Positions 1 through 5,903 of a stretch of DNA of 6,326 nt are shown here, one piece after another; position 1 is the stretch's first letter, and the number at the start of each line of letters is the position of its first letter. The DNA is from Clostridia bacterium. GTDB taxonomy: Bacteria > Bacillota > Clostridia > Oscillospirales > CAG-272. Location of the stretch: NCBI GenBank assembly GCA_017379815.1, contig JAFNVK010000138.1:1-6326 (forward strand), read 5' to 3'. The translations under genes and the position numbers were made by a program. Below the pieces are notes generated by a model, which worked only from the letters and a program-made list of their open reading frames with translations, was not told the DNA's origin and made no database searches.

Positions 1-1213
1 AAACGCTGATCGGCTTGAGGCAGGAGCCGGGAGGGCGAAGCGTTTGCGTGGCAAGGTTTTGCAATAGATTGCCCTTCTTTTCTCCTACCCCGCCTGCCAC
101 CCCGAGGATATCTCCGGTCTCGGGATGGATCAGGATCAGTGCCGACTGTGCCGACGCACCGCTCTGACTTATGGGAAGCCCCGAAAGCTTCCGATAATAG
201 TCCTCCACGGTGCTTTGGATCTCGGGATCCATGGCAACGTCGATCGAAAGGCCGCCGTAATTGATCCAGCGAGAGGCCTCTGCGCGAGAAATGCGATACT
301 CCAGCATCAGGTCTCGGATCACGTCCTCCAGCACCATGTCGATATACCAGGAATTGATCCCATCCTCACTTTGCGCGGCAGAGAGAGCCACACAAAGCGC
401 CTCGTCGCACGCCGCAAGGTAATCCTCCTCTCCGATCATGCCCTGCTGTCGCATCTCGGAAAGGATCAGATTCCGCCGCCGCAAATTGTTCTCGGGATGG
501 CGGACGGGATGATAATAGGCCGGGCTGTTGGCGATCGCCGCCAGGGAGGCGCACTGTGCAAGCGTAAGCTCGTCCACACGCTTGGAAAAATAATGCTCAG
601 CAGCCTCGGCCACGCCCTCGCATCGATCCGAAAAGTGGATCACGTTGAGATACCACTCCAGGATCTGGCTCTTGTCCAGACGCCGCTCCAGATCCAGGGC
701 GTAAAGGATCTCCTGGAGCTTGCGCCTCGGCGTTACCTCATTGTTCCCCGTCACGTTTTTGACGAGCTGCTGCGTGACGGTAGAGCCGCCAAACTGAGAG
801 GAAAAGCCAAGCATGCAGTTGAGCCCGGCGGCAACGGTTCGATACCAATCAACACCCTTGTGTTGGTAAAAGCGCTTATCCTCGATCGCCAGAAAAGCGT
901 TTTTCAGATCGACGGGGATATCCGAGCCGTTAACCAAAAGATGGGGCTTCTGCGCATACATTCCTTCGGGGAGAGCCTGCCTCTCCCCCGTTCTGGACGT
1001 ACGGTCGGTGAAGGAATACCAATAAAACGAAGGCGATCGACGATGCTCCGCATTCAGCAGAAGAGCTTCGGGAAACTGCATGGTAAACGTCTTGCGCACC
1101 CATACACCTGCCGCGATCGGCAAAAGCGCAAGAATGAGGAAAACAACCGTTACCGTGCGTCCGATCCTTCTCCCGATATCCTTTCTGCTTCGTTCTTTTT
1201 TCTCCTGCTTCAT
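1..1213 (-). CDS. Class A penicillin-binding protein (GT51 transglycosylase plus transpeptidase), 3' end outside window
   Basis: This is a bifunctional peptidoglycan synthase that polymerises lipid II glycan strands and cross-links their stem peptides on the outer face of the membrane. I translated 404 codons from the minus strand; the gene continues past the left edge. A basic cytoplasmic stretch (residues 1-19) is followed by one membrane anchor (about 20-39). The GT51 domain shows AFLAIEDKRFYQHKGVD with catalytic Glu111, GGSTVTQQL at 142-150, and R-K-L-Q-E with the second conserved Glu168. The transpeptidase domain begins near residue 330 with ALILIHPETGDILG, and the nucleophile motif is PPGSCLKP (SxxK, Ser397-Lys400). 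The KTG motif lies outside the window. I chose the ATG at 1213 because AGGAGAAGG sits just upstream; an in-frame ATG at 1231 has a weaker site. It is divergent from the small membrane protein at 1335. The family call is very secure, but which paralogue (vegetative or sporulation) cannot be told. Confidence 0.95.
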   Translation of the reverse strand, partial: MKQEKKERSRKDIGRRIGRTVTVVFLILALLPIAAGVWVRKTFTMQFPEALLLNAEHRRSPSFYWYSFTDRTSRTGERQALPEGMYAQKPHLLVNGSDIPVDLKNAFLAIEDKRFYQHKGVDWYRTVAAGLNCMLGFSSQFGGSTVTQQLVKNVTGNNEVTPRRKLQEILYALDLERRLDKSQILEWYLNVIHFSDRCEGVAEAAEHYFSKRVDELTLAQCASLAAIANSPAYYHPVRHPENNLRRRNLILSEMRQQGMIGEEDYLAACDEALCVALSAAQSEDGINSWYIDMVLEDVIRDLMLEYRISRAEASRWINYGGLSIDVAMDPEIQSTVEDYYRKLSGLPISQSGASAQSALILIHPETGDILGVAGGVGEKKGNLLQNLATQTLRPPGSCLKPISV

Positions 1214-1334
1214 CTTCCTTCTCCTCTGCATTGACCTTTCGTCTTTAGTATTCCACGATCGCTTGCATAAAACCGCCTTTTGGGGAAATGCTATCATTAC
1301 CCATATTGCAAGAAACTGTGAAAGGAGAAAATGC

Positions 1335-1769
1335 ATGGATCATACAAAGCTGATGACGATACTGTGTGCCTTTTTACTGCTGGTCTGTCTTATGCTCTCG
1401 ATCATTGCGCTTACTGTGATGCGGAATGCGGTGGACGAAAGCCGGGCCTTGCGCGAAAAGACGCATCTTTTGCTGAACACACTTGAGGATTCCGTGGAGG
1501 CGATGGCGGCACTGGACCGTGAGCCGGAAGCTGAGGGACGCCCCTCCTCGCCTACGGTGGATAAGGAGGAGACTGCTTTTTTTGAGGGGCTTATCGTTCG
1601 CGCAGAGAACGGGCACGTTGGTGTGTATTCGAAAAGCGGCGAGCTTCTTCGGGTATTGGACGTCGATCTTTCCGCGCTCCCCGAAAAGGATCGCGCTCTC
1701 TTGGAAAAAGGGATCGAGGTCGGCAGCTGGCGCGAGCTGCTGGCGCTGATCCAGGATTACGTTGGATAA
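1335..1769 (+). CDS. Small membrane-anchored protein with a BofC-C-like C-terminal domain
   Basis: A 144-residue protein. Residues about 5-29 are a hydrophobic membrane anchor, 31-62 a charged, heptad-rich probable coiled coil, and 63-80 a polar linker. The tail at 84-144 reads as a compact domain: a strand pair (GLIVRAENGHVGVYSKSGE), then LPEKDRALLEKGIEVGSW and a final LIQDY. That pattern (hydrophobic strand, G-x-V-x-V-Y, L-P-x-x-D-x-x-x-L-x-x-G-I, x-D-Y near the end) resembles, from memory, the C-terminal domain of the sporulation protein BofC and related clostridial proteins. The match is inference and needs a profile search. The role is unknown; the tail probably lies outside the membrane. 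The ATG at 1335 was chosen because AAAGGAG (1321-1327) is 7 nt upstream; an out-of-frame ATG at 1331 and the longer upstream frame overlapping the penicillin-binding protein gene were discarded. An intrinsic terminator follows 9 bp after the stop. Confidence 0.8.
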   Translation: MDHTKLMTILCAFLLLVCLMLSIIALTVMRNAVDESRALREKTHLLLNTLEDSVEAMAALDREPEAEGRPSSPTVDKEETAFFEGLIVRAENGHVGVYSKSGELLRVLDVDLSALPEKDRALLEKGIEVGSWRELLALIQDYVG

Positions 1770-1778
1770 AGGCAAGAA

Positions 1779-1826
1779 AAAAGAGCATCATGCAACGCCA
1801 TTGTAGAGGTAGCGTGATGCTCTTTT
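1779..1826. terminator. Bidirectional intrinsic terminator between convergent genes
   Basis: The inverted repeat pairs 1779-1793 with 1812-1826: AAGAGCATCA against TGATGCTCTT plus flanking pairs, one G-T wobble, and an 18-nt loop. On the plus strand the stem runs into TTTTCTTATT; on the minus strand it is followed by TTTTTTCTT. It therefore can end both the plus-strand gene stopping at 1769 and the minus-strand glycan operon stopping at 1828, whose stop codon is only 1 bp from the stem. Confidence 0.88.
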
Positions 1827-1827
1827 C

Positions 1828-3180
1828 TTATTCAACCTTGCTTTTCTCCACGCAAAGAAGCATCAAGGCATAGAAAAGCATGGGATAGGTGTTGAAAAAG
1901 AGGACGTCGAGCAGAGAGAAAAGCAAGAGCCCGAGAATCCCGATCCCCAAAAAGATCGCCGTCGGCGTGCGTCGGCTCAGGATAAGATGGATGGTTTGCA
2001 AGCGGTGAACGGCGTATCCCACAAATCCAAGCAGCCCCGTCGCGCCAAGAAGTTGAATGGGTGTGTTGTGATAAAAATACGGATATACGCTCTTTGGCCA
2101 CTCCGGATTCACAAAGGAATCGTAAAAGCCCGAGCCAAGAAGCGGATACCGAATTGCCTTTTGCAGACCGATCCTCCAGAGTGCAAAGCGTCCGTTATCC
2201 GAAAGACCGTTTTCAAACACGGATCGGATAAAGGATACCAGCGTCTCACGCTTGTACCAAAGAAGCGGAAGCGCGAGCAGAAGGAGCAAAAGGCCAAGGC
2301 ACAACACTCGTTTGCGGTGCTTGCCGTAAGCGAGGCAAGCCGCGAGGGAGAGCAGGAGCGTGAGCGTGCCGACGAGCAGTGCTCCACGGCTTCGGGAAAG
2401 CAGGATACAGACGTAAAGGAGCATTCCTGCCGCATATCCAAGCCATCCGTGCTTCTTGCAGGCGGCAAAATAAAAGCAGGATGGCATCAAAAAGAGGAGC
2501 ATTCCGCCAATGGCCGTCCACACACCCCAGCCAAGAAGCACGCTTTCCTTGATCACCCTGCCCTGGGCGTCGTATTCCACCGTCCTTCCGTAAGCGATCA
2601 ACAGCTCAAGCGAAATGAGAAGCCCGCACAGCAAAAAGCAGAGCATCACGTATTCGCGTGCGTTGCTCTCCCAGACGATAAAGCGGGAGAAAAGCACGTA
2701 GATCAGGAGCGCGGACAGAGAGAAGGTCAGAGCATAAAGGATGTTTGCGGGTGTGTAAGAAGAATTGAACAACCCGTTTGGCGTGATAGCCAGGCAAAAT
2801 ACAAGAATGCCGAGCGCCGTTGGAGAAAGTGGCTCTCGCGGCCATCGTTTTCGATTGCGCAGGACGAAGAGGATCAAGGAGCCAAGGAGAACCAGAAAAA
2901 GCACGATCAACGCAAGGAGTACGGGCGGACGGACGTAGTAATCACTGTAATCGGGTACATTTGGCGAGTGCGCGATCGGGACGGAAAAGATCAGGCCCAG
3001 AAGCGGAAACACGGCAAAGCGAAGATCCTCCTCAACAAAGCACCCGACGGCAACCAGCAGAATGATCGCGCCACCCGTAAACAGCTCAATGGCAAAGGTG
3101 TTCCCGAGGAGAAGCAGAATCAAGATCACGGCAAGATAGAGGGGACTTTGGAAAAAGGAGCGTATCCGTGCGCGGAGCAT
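1828..3180 (-). CDS. Wzy/O-antigen-ligase family polytopic membrane protein
   Basis: A 450-residue integral membrane protein with about ten to twelve hydrophobic segments, of the type that polymerises or transfers undecaprenyl-linked oligosaccharides at the outer face of the membrane. Family signs of the Wzy_C (O-antigen ligase) domain are LLSRSRGALL (about 261-269), the long extracytoplasmic loop with GRFALWRIGLQKAIRYPLLGSGF (330-352 region), and the YHNTPIQLLGATGLLG stretch after it, where His371-Asn372 matches the usual H-N of this family. In a Gram-positive host it would serve capsule, exopolysaccharide or another wall glycan rather than lipopolysaccharide. The ATG shares one base with the stop of the upstream glycosyltransferase (TAATG), with GGGAGGG upstream, so the two are probably translationally coupled. 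It is the last gene of the operon and ends at the bidirectional terminator. Polymerase versus ligase cannot be decided from sequence alone. Confidence 0.87.
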   Translation of the reverse strand: MLRARIRSFFQSPLYLAVILILLLLGNTFAIELFTGGAIILLVAVGCFVEEDLRFAVFPLLGLIFSVPIAHSPNVPDYSDYYVRPPVLLALIVLFLVLLGSLILFVLRNRKRWPREPLSPTALGILVFCLAITPNGLFNSSYTPANILYALTFSLSALLIYVLFSRFIVWESNAREYVMLCFLLCGLLISLELLIAYGRTVEYDAQGRVIKESVLLGWGVWTAIGGMLLFLMPSCFYFAACKKHGWLGYAAGMLLYVCILLSRSRGALLVGTLTLLLSLAACLAYGKHRKRVLCLGLLLLLLALPLLWYKRETLVSFIRSVFENGLSDNGRFALWRIGLQKAIRYPLLGSGFYDSFVNPEWPKSVYPYFYHNTPIQLLGATGLLGFVGYAVHRLQTIHLILSRRTPTAIFLGIGILGLLLFSLLDVLFFNTYPMLFYALMLLCVEKSKVE

Positions 3181-4259
3181 TACGGCTTCCCTCCCTTCAG
3201 GAGCGCCAGGTTCTCATCGAACACCGAGGTGAGGCGGTAGCGCTCGAGATTTGGATAAGCGTGACTTCCCTGCCCAAGACGGCCCTCTCTTTTCCGTTCG
3301 ACCAGACACTTGCAAAAGGCCTCCTCATCGCCATCGGGATAAAGCGAGTCGGGGCAGCTGCCAAGCAGATCCTCATGCCCCTTGATGCGCGAGGCAAGGA
3401 TGGGAAGCCCTATCTCCATGGCTTCAAGAATATTGAACGGAAGGCCCTCCGAGCGGCTTGCCGAGACGTAGAGATCGGTCTCCCGAAGATAGGAATATAT
3501 CTTCTTTTGCTCTCCAAGAAGGTAGACGGTATTCTCCAAGTGAAGACGCCGTATTTCACGCAGGAGCGCTTTTCGCTCTGCCCCATTGCCGACCAGAAGC
3601 AGGACTGCCCTTTCCCCTCTTTGCCTAAGAGCGTGAAAGGCGCGAATGAGAAACATCTGGTTCTTCCGTTGGCTCAGCTCTCCCACGTACAGGCAAAGCA
3701 TATCCTCGGGCAAAAGTCCAAGCCGATTGCGCAAATGAAGAGGCTCCGTGTCCTGACTTTTCCCTTCAAGCCCCATTCCGCGGATCAAGCGGATCTCCCC
3801 CTGCGAGAGGTCGTAACGCTTTGCCAGAGCAAGATCCTCGCGGTTCATCACCAGGAGCAGATCGGTCTGTCTTTTGACGAGCTGTTCGCAAAGCAAAAAA
3901 AGTCTTTCCCGCACGGAACGAGGTCTCTTTGCAAAAAGATACCCATGGACAGTTACCGTGATCCTTGGCGGACGTCGCATTCCCTTTGCGGCAAGGCGCA
4001 CGAGAAAGGAGGCAAGAGCCGTGTGGGTAAGGACCAGGTCGAATTGCTCCCGACGGAGAAGACGGCGTATCCTCATCAGCGCCTTGAGATTTTTGGGCGA
4101 GAGCATCTGCTTGCAAAAGGGGGCTTGATGAGAAAAGGTGCTTCCGTTCCCCATCACGTGAAGGTCATATTCCTTGGCCAGCGCCTTGATATACGGCAGA
4201 TGAAAGCGAATAAGATGCTCGTCTGTGGAGGCACAGTAAAGGATCTTTTGGCGCTTCAC
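3180..4259 (-). CDS. GT4-family (GT-B fold) glycosyltransferase
   Basis: A 359-residue cytoplasmic or membrane-associated glycosyltransferase, normal length for GT4 enzymes of exopolysaccharide clusters. The N-terminal half begins KILYCASTDEHLIRFHLPYI, the acceptor-side opening seen in EpsD/CapM-like enzymes, and contains LVLTHTALASFLVRLAA and VTVHGYLF. The donor-binding half starts near 188 with LYVGELSQRKN (Lys199 in the usual G-x-L-x-x-x-K position) and carries the E-x7-E motif SEGLPFNILEA, Glu271 and Glu279, which contacts the nucleotide-sugar. It would add the next sugar to the lipid-linked product of the sugar transferase; donor and acceptor cannot be predicted. The start codon is GTG at 4259, overlapping the upstream stop as GTGA, with AGGAG 6 nt upstream; the ATG at 4264 is out of frame. 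It is coupled downstream to the Wzy-like gene by TAATG. Confidence 0.92.
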   Translation of the reverse strand: MKRQKILYCASTDEHLIRFHLPYIKALAKEYDLHVMGNGSTFSHQAPFCKQMLSPKNLKALMRIRRLLRREQFDLVLTHTALASFLVRLAAKGMRRPPRITVTVHGYLFAKRPRSVRERLFLLCEQLVKRQTDLLLVMNREDLALAKRYDLSQGEIRLIRGMGLEGKSQDTEPLHLRNRLGLLPEDMLCLYVGELSQRKNQMFLIRAFHALRQRGERAVLLLVGNGAERKALLREIRRLHLENTVYLLGEQKKIYSYLRETDLYVSASRSEGLPFNILEAMEIGLPILASRIKGHEDLLGSCPDSLYPDGDEEAFCKCLVERKREGRLGQGSHAYPNLERYRLTSVFDENLALLKGGKP

Positions 4260-4921
4260 GGCATGCTCCTACGGTTGCGGGCAAATGCCTTCTCTTCGGA
4301 TGACAGAACCCTGCCGGGTGTCAGAAGAAGGATCGCCAGATCCAAAAGGAGGCTTTGATGTGAAAGATAGGCAAGGTCGGCCTCAAGACGCCGGCGGATG
4401 GAGGTGTTGCCACGCAGGCCCATGATCTGTGCAAGACCGGTCAGGCCGGGACGGACGGCGTGTCGCTTTGGGTAATCGGGAAAGCGTTCGGAAAAGATCC
4501 TGACGTAATGCGGCGTTTCGGGGCGCGGACCAACGAGACTCATGTCTCCTATGATCACGTTCCAAAGCTGTGGAAGCTCGTCCAGCGAAAAACGGCGCAA
4601 AATTGCCCCAAACGGCGTTACGCGCACGTCGTCCTCGGTCGTCCATCCGCAAGCCTCCCGATCGTTTGGATACATCGAGCGAAGCTTATACAAGATGAAT
4701 TCTTTCCCATCCTTTCCAACGCGTGCTTGGCGGAAAAGGATTGGCCCTTCTGAAGAAAAATGCACGCCCAAGGCACAGGCGAGCAGGATGGGCGAGGTGA
4801 TGAGAAGGAGCGAGGAGCCTCCCAAAAGATCGACCCCGCGCTTGAGTGCATCCTCAAGGATGCGTGCGGCTTGACAGTTGCTTTCGCCTTTGTTCAACGG
4901 TAGCGGCAAAGAGGTGTTCAC
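4256..4921 (-). CDS. Monotopic phosphoglycosyl transferase (initiating bacterial sugar transferase)
   Basis: This enzyme moves a sugar-1-phosphate from a nucleotide-sugar to undecaprenyl phosphate, the first step of a lipid-linked glycan. From the GTG at 4921 it has 221 residues, typical for the small PglC/WcaJ-C-terminal class. Visible are K27-R28-x-x-D31, a single hydrophobic re-entrant helix with Ser43-Pro44, GPILFRQARVGKDGKEF (59-75), LYKLRSM (77-83), the catalytic Asp114-Glu115 in SLDELPQLWNV, DMSLVGPRPE (126-135) and RPGLTGLAQ (157-165). A longer frame opens at ATG 4993, but that codon lies inside the stem of an intrinsic terminator, and its extra 24 residues include an FFLPL stretch encoded by the terminator T-run. 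GTG 4921 has GGAG 6 nt upstream. First gene of the three-gene operon; its stop overlaps the next start (GTGA). The function call is firm; the start is probable; the sugar is unknown. Confidence 0.92.
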   Translation of the reverse strand: MNTSLPLPLNKGESNCQAARILEDALKRGVDLLGGSSLLLITSPILLACALGVHFSSEGPILFRQARVGKDGKEFILYKLRSMYPNDREACGWTTEDDVRVTPFGAILRRFSLDELPQLWNVIIGDMSLVGPRPETPHYVRIFSERFPDYPKRHAVRPGLTGLAQIMGLRGNTSIRRRLEADLAYLSHQSLLLDLAILLLTPGRVLSSEEKAFARNRRSMP

Positions 4922-4960
4922 GGTATTCTCCGAACGTCGGATTAACGAAATCGCGAGAGG

Positions 4961-4999
4961 AAGAAAAAACAGGCGACGGAACGTCTGTTCCATCGCCTG
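4961..4999 (-). terminator. Strong intrinsic terminator after the 219-residue membrane protein gene
   Basis: On the minus strand 4999-4987 pairs with 4982-4970 as an uninterrupted 13-bp stem with a four-base loop. The C/A mismatch of the plus strand (4977/4992) becomes a G-U pair in minus-strand RNA, which supports this direction. The stem is followed by TTTTTTCTT. It begins 19 nt after the stop at 5018 and lies between that gene and the glycan operon. Confidence 0.93.
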
Positions 5000-5017
5000 C
5001 TGAAAAGCGAACTGTAC

Positions 5018-5677
5018 TCAGTAGAAGATCTCGATGTTTCGTCTGACGTATGTAAGCATTCTGCCGCGAATGTAGCGCGTGTTGCCGCAGACGAAATCTT
5101 TAATGCGATCGGGGCGTGCACGATAGGTCTCCATAATAAAGCGGAAGGCCTTGACCATTTCCTTCTCTCCGCCCTGCTCAAGCGCCTCGCAAAGCGAGTT
5201 CACGGTTTCGGGGGTGGCGTTATAGAGCAGCTCCCAGTAGGCGGGAACGTCCTTGTCGGCCAGATCGTAGAGCATCTTGTAGGCCAGGAGCGGACGGTAG
5301 ACGCGGCGGTAGCCGAGCTTGCGGTCATTCTCGAGAACGTCGTTCTGCCAAAGCTGATTAGGGGTCTCGCAGACCAAGGTCAGGAAGAAGCCCATGCGCT
5401 CGTTGACGATCTGGAAGGTCAGCTCCTCAACGGCAATATTGCGCTTCTTTGCGCGATCAAAGAGGAAGAAGTTGGGCTCGGCATCGCGCGTGATATAAAG
5501 ATAATAGGCAACAAGCGCCGTAAGGATCAGCATAAAGGATGCGATCAGCGAGGTGAGCACCTTTTTGTAGGGGGCATTTGCCTGAGGAAGAGCGATGGCA
5601 AAGAGGAGGATCGCGCCGATCAGACTGACGGCACCGATCACGCCGAGAATGGTAGGCAGCATTTTTTTGAGTTTCAT
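5018..5677 (-). CDS. Two-pass membrane protein of unknown function
   Basis: A 219-residue protein I do not recognise. Residues about 7-30 and 40-63 form two membrane helices joined by a short loop, which would place the remaining roughly 155 residues on the same side as the N-terminus, most likely the cytoplasm. That domain is soluble, rich in charged and aromatic residues, and appears helical (EELTFQIVNERMGFFLTLV, RRVYRPLLAYKMLYDLADK, WELLYNATPETVNSLCEAL, EKEMVKAFRFIMETYRAR), ending with a basic segment and EIFY. No catalytic motif is evident; helical packing as in a scaffold or tetratricopeptide-like domain is one possibility. The ATG at 5677 has AAAGGA 8 nt upstream. It has a near-consensus sigma-A promoter and a strong terminator of its own, so it looks monocistronic and well expressed. 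It is divergent from the membrane protein at 5904. Confidence 0.85.
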   Translation of the reverse strand: MKLKKMLPTILGVIGAVSLIGAILLFAIALPQANAPYKKVLTSLIASFMLILTALVAYYLYITRDAEPNFFLFDRAKKRNIAVEELTFQIVNERMGFFLTLVCETPNQLWQNDVLENDRKLGYRRVYRPLLAYKMLYDLADKDVPAYWELLYNATPETVNSLCEALEQGGEKEMVKAFRFIMETYRARPDRIKDFVCGNTRYIRGRMLTYVRRNIEIFY

Positions 5678-5723
5678 GAGGCATATCCTTTCCGCGGAGT
5701 TGATAAAAGCTTATTCTGCTTTC

Positions 5724-5752
5724 ATTATACCATATCTTTTTTCGGAATGCAA
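5724..5752 (-). promoter_or_regulatory. Sigma-A promoter of the 219-residue membrane protein gene
   Basis: On the minus strand, -35 TTGCAT (5752-5747), a 17-nt spacer and a perfect -10 TATAAT (5729-5724), with TGG before it giving an extended -10. Transcription would start near 5717, leaving a leader of about 40 nt before the ATG at 5677. Confidence 0.9.
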
Positions 5753-5776
5753 GTGCGTTTTTGATTTTTTCCTGCA

Positions 5777-5823
5777 TTTTCGTATGGAAAAGAACAAGCT
5801 TTTTGAACGAAAATTCACATACG
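5777..5823. repeat. Nested short inverted repeats in the divergent promoter region
   Basis: TTTTCGT at 5777-5783 is mirrored by ACGAAAA at 5807-5813, and the overlapping CGTATG at 5781-5786 by CATACG at 5818-5823. The pairs sit between the two divergent promoters and could be an operator, or chance in an AT-rich stretch. No protein-binding role is shown. Confidence 0.3.
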
Positions 5824-5840
5824 CAAATCGGTTGAAATCC

Positions 5841-5869
5841 TTGACTTTTACGGCAGGATATGCTACAAT
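5841..5869 (+). promoter_or_regulatory. Sigma-A promoter of the YesL-like gene
   Basis: -35 TTGACT (5841-5846), a 17-nt spacer and -10 TACAAT (5864-5869), with TGC just before it as an extended -10. Transcription would start near 5876, about 28 nt before the TTG start at 5904. No leader structure or riboswitch is seen. Confidence 0.9.
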
Positions 5870-5903
5870 GTAACCAATATTACTTGCAAAGAAGGATTGA
5901 AAC

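Noticed and set aside
125..1234. Plus-strand open frame of 369 codons
   Set aside because: It is antisense to the penicillin-binding protein, whose motifs (IEDKRFY, GGSTVTQQL, SCLK) are unmistakable. The plus-strand product has no recognisable motif and no good ribosome binding site.
1263..1310. Sigma-A or sigma-F/G promoter ahead of the BofC-C-like gene (TTGCAT or GCATA with TATCAT or CATATT)
   Set aside because: The elements exist, but spacers are wrong (23 nt for TTGCAT/TATCAT) or the -35 matches are poor, and no sporulation sigma pattern fits with correct spacing. The real promoters in this gap are not identified on either strand.
1987..3240. Plus-strand open frame of 417 codons opposite the Wzy-like gene
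   Set aside because: Its product is a low-complexity run of Lys, Arg, Glu and Gln, the expected mirror image of a hydrophobic membrane protein gene. It is a shadow.
3168..4358. Plus-strand open frame of 396 codons opposite the glycosyltransferase
   Set aside because: The GT4 motifs and the overlapping operon junctions on the minus strand fix the real gene; the plus frame spans two genes antisense and shows no domain.
4256..4993. Sugar transferase starting at ATG 4993
   Set aside because: The ATG is inside a terminator stem, with only a short AGG about 3 nt upstream; the GTG at 4921 is better placed.
5457..5777. Minus-strand frame of 106 codons over the 219-residue gene and its promoter
   Set aside because: It starts upstream of the -10/-35 elements, so it would not be fully transcribed, and it is out of frame with the gene supported by the ribosome binding site.
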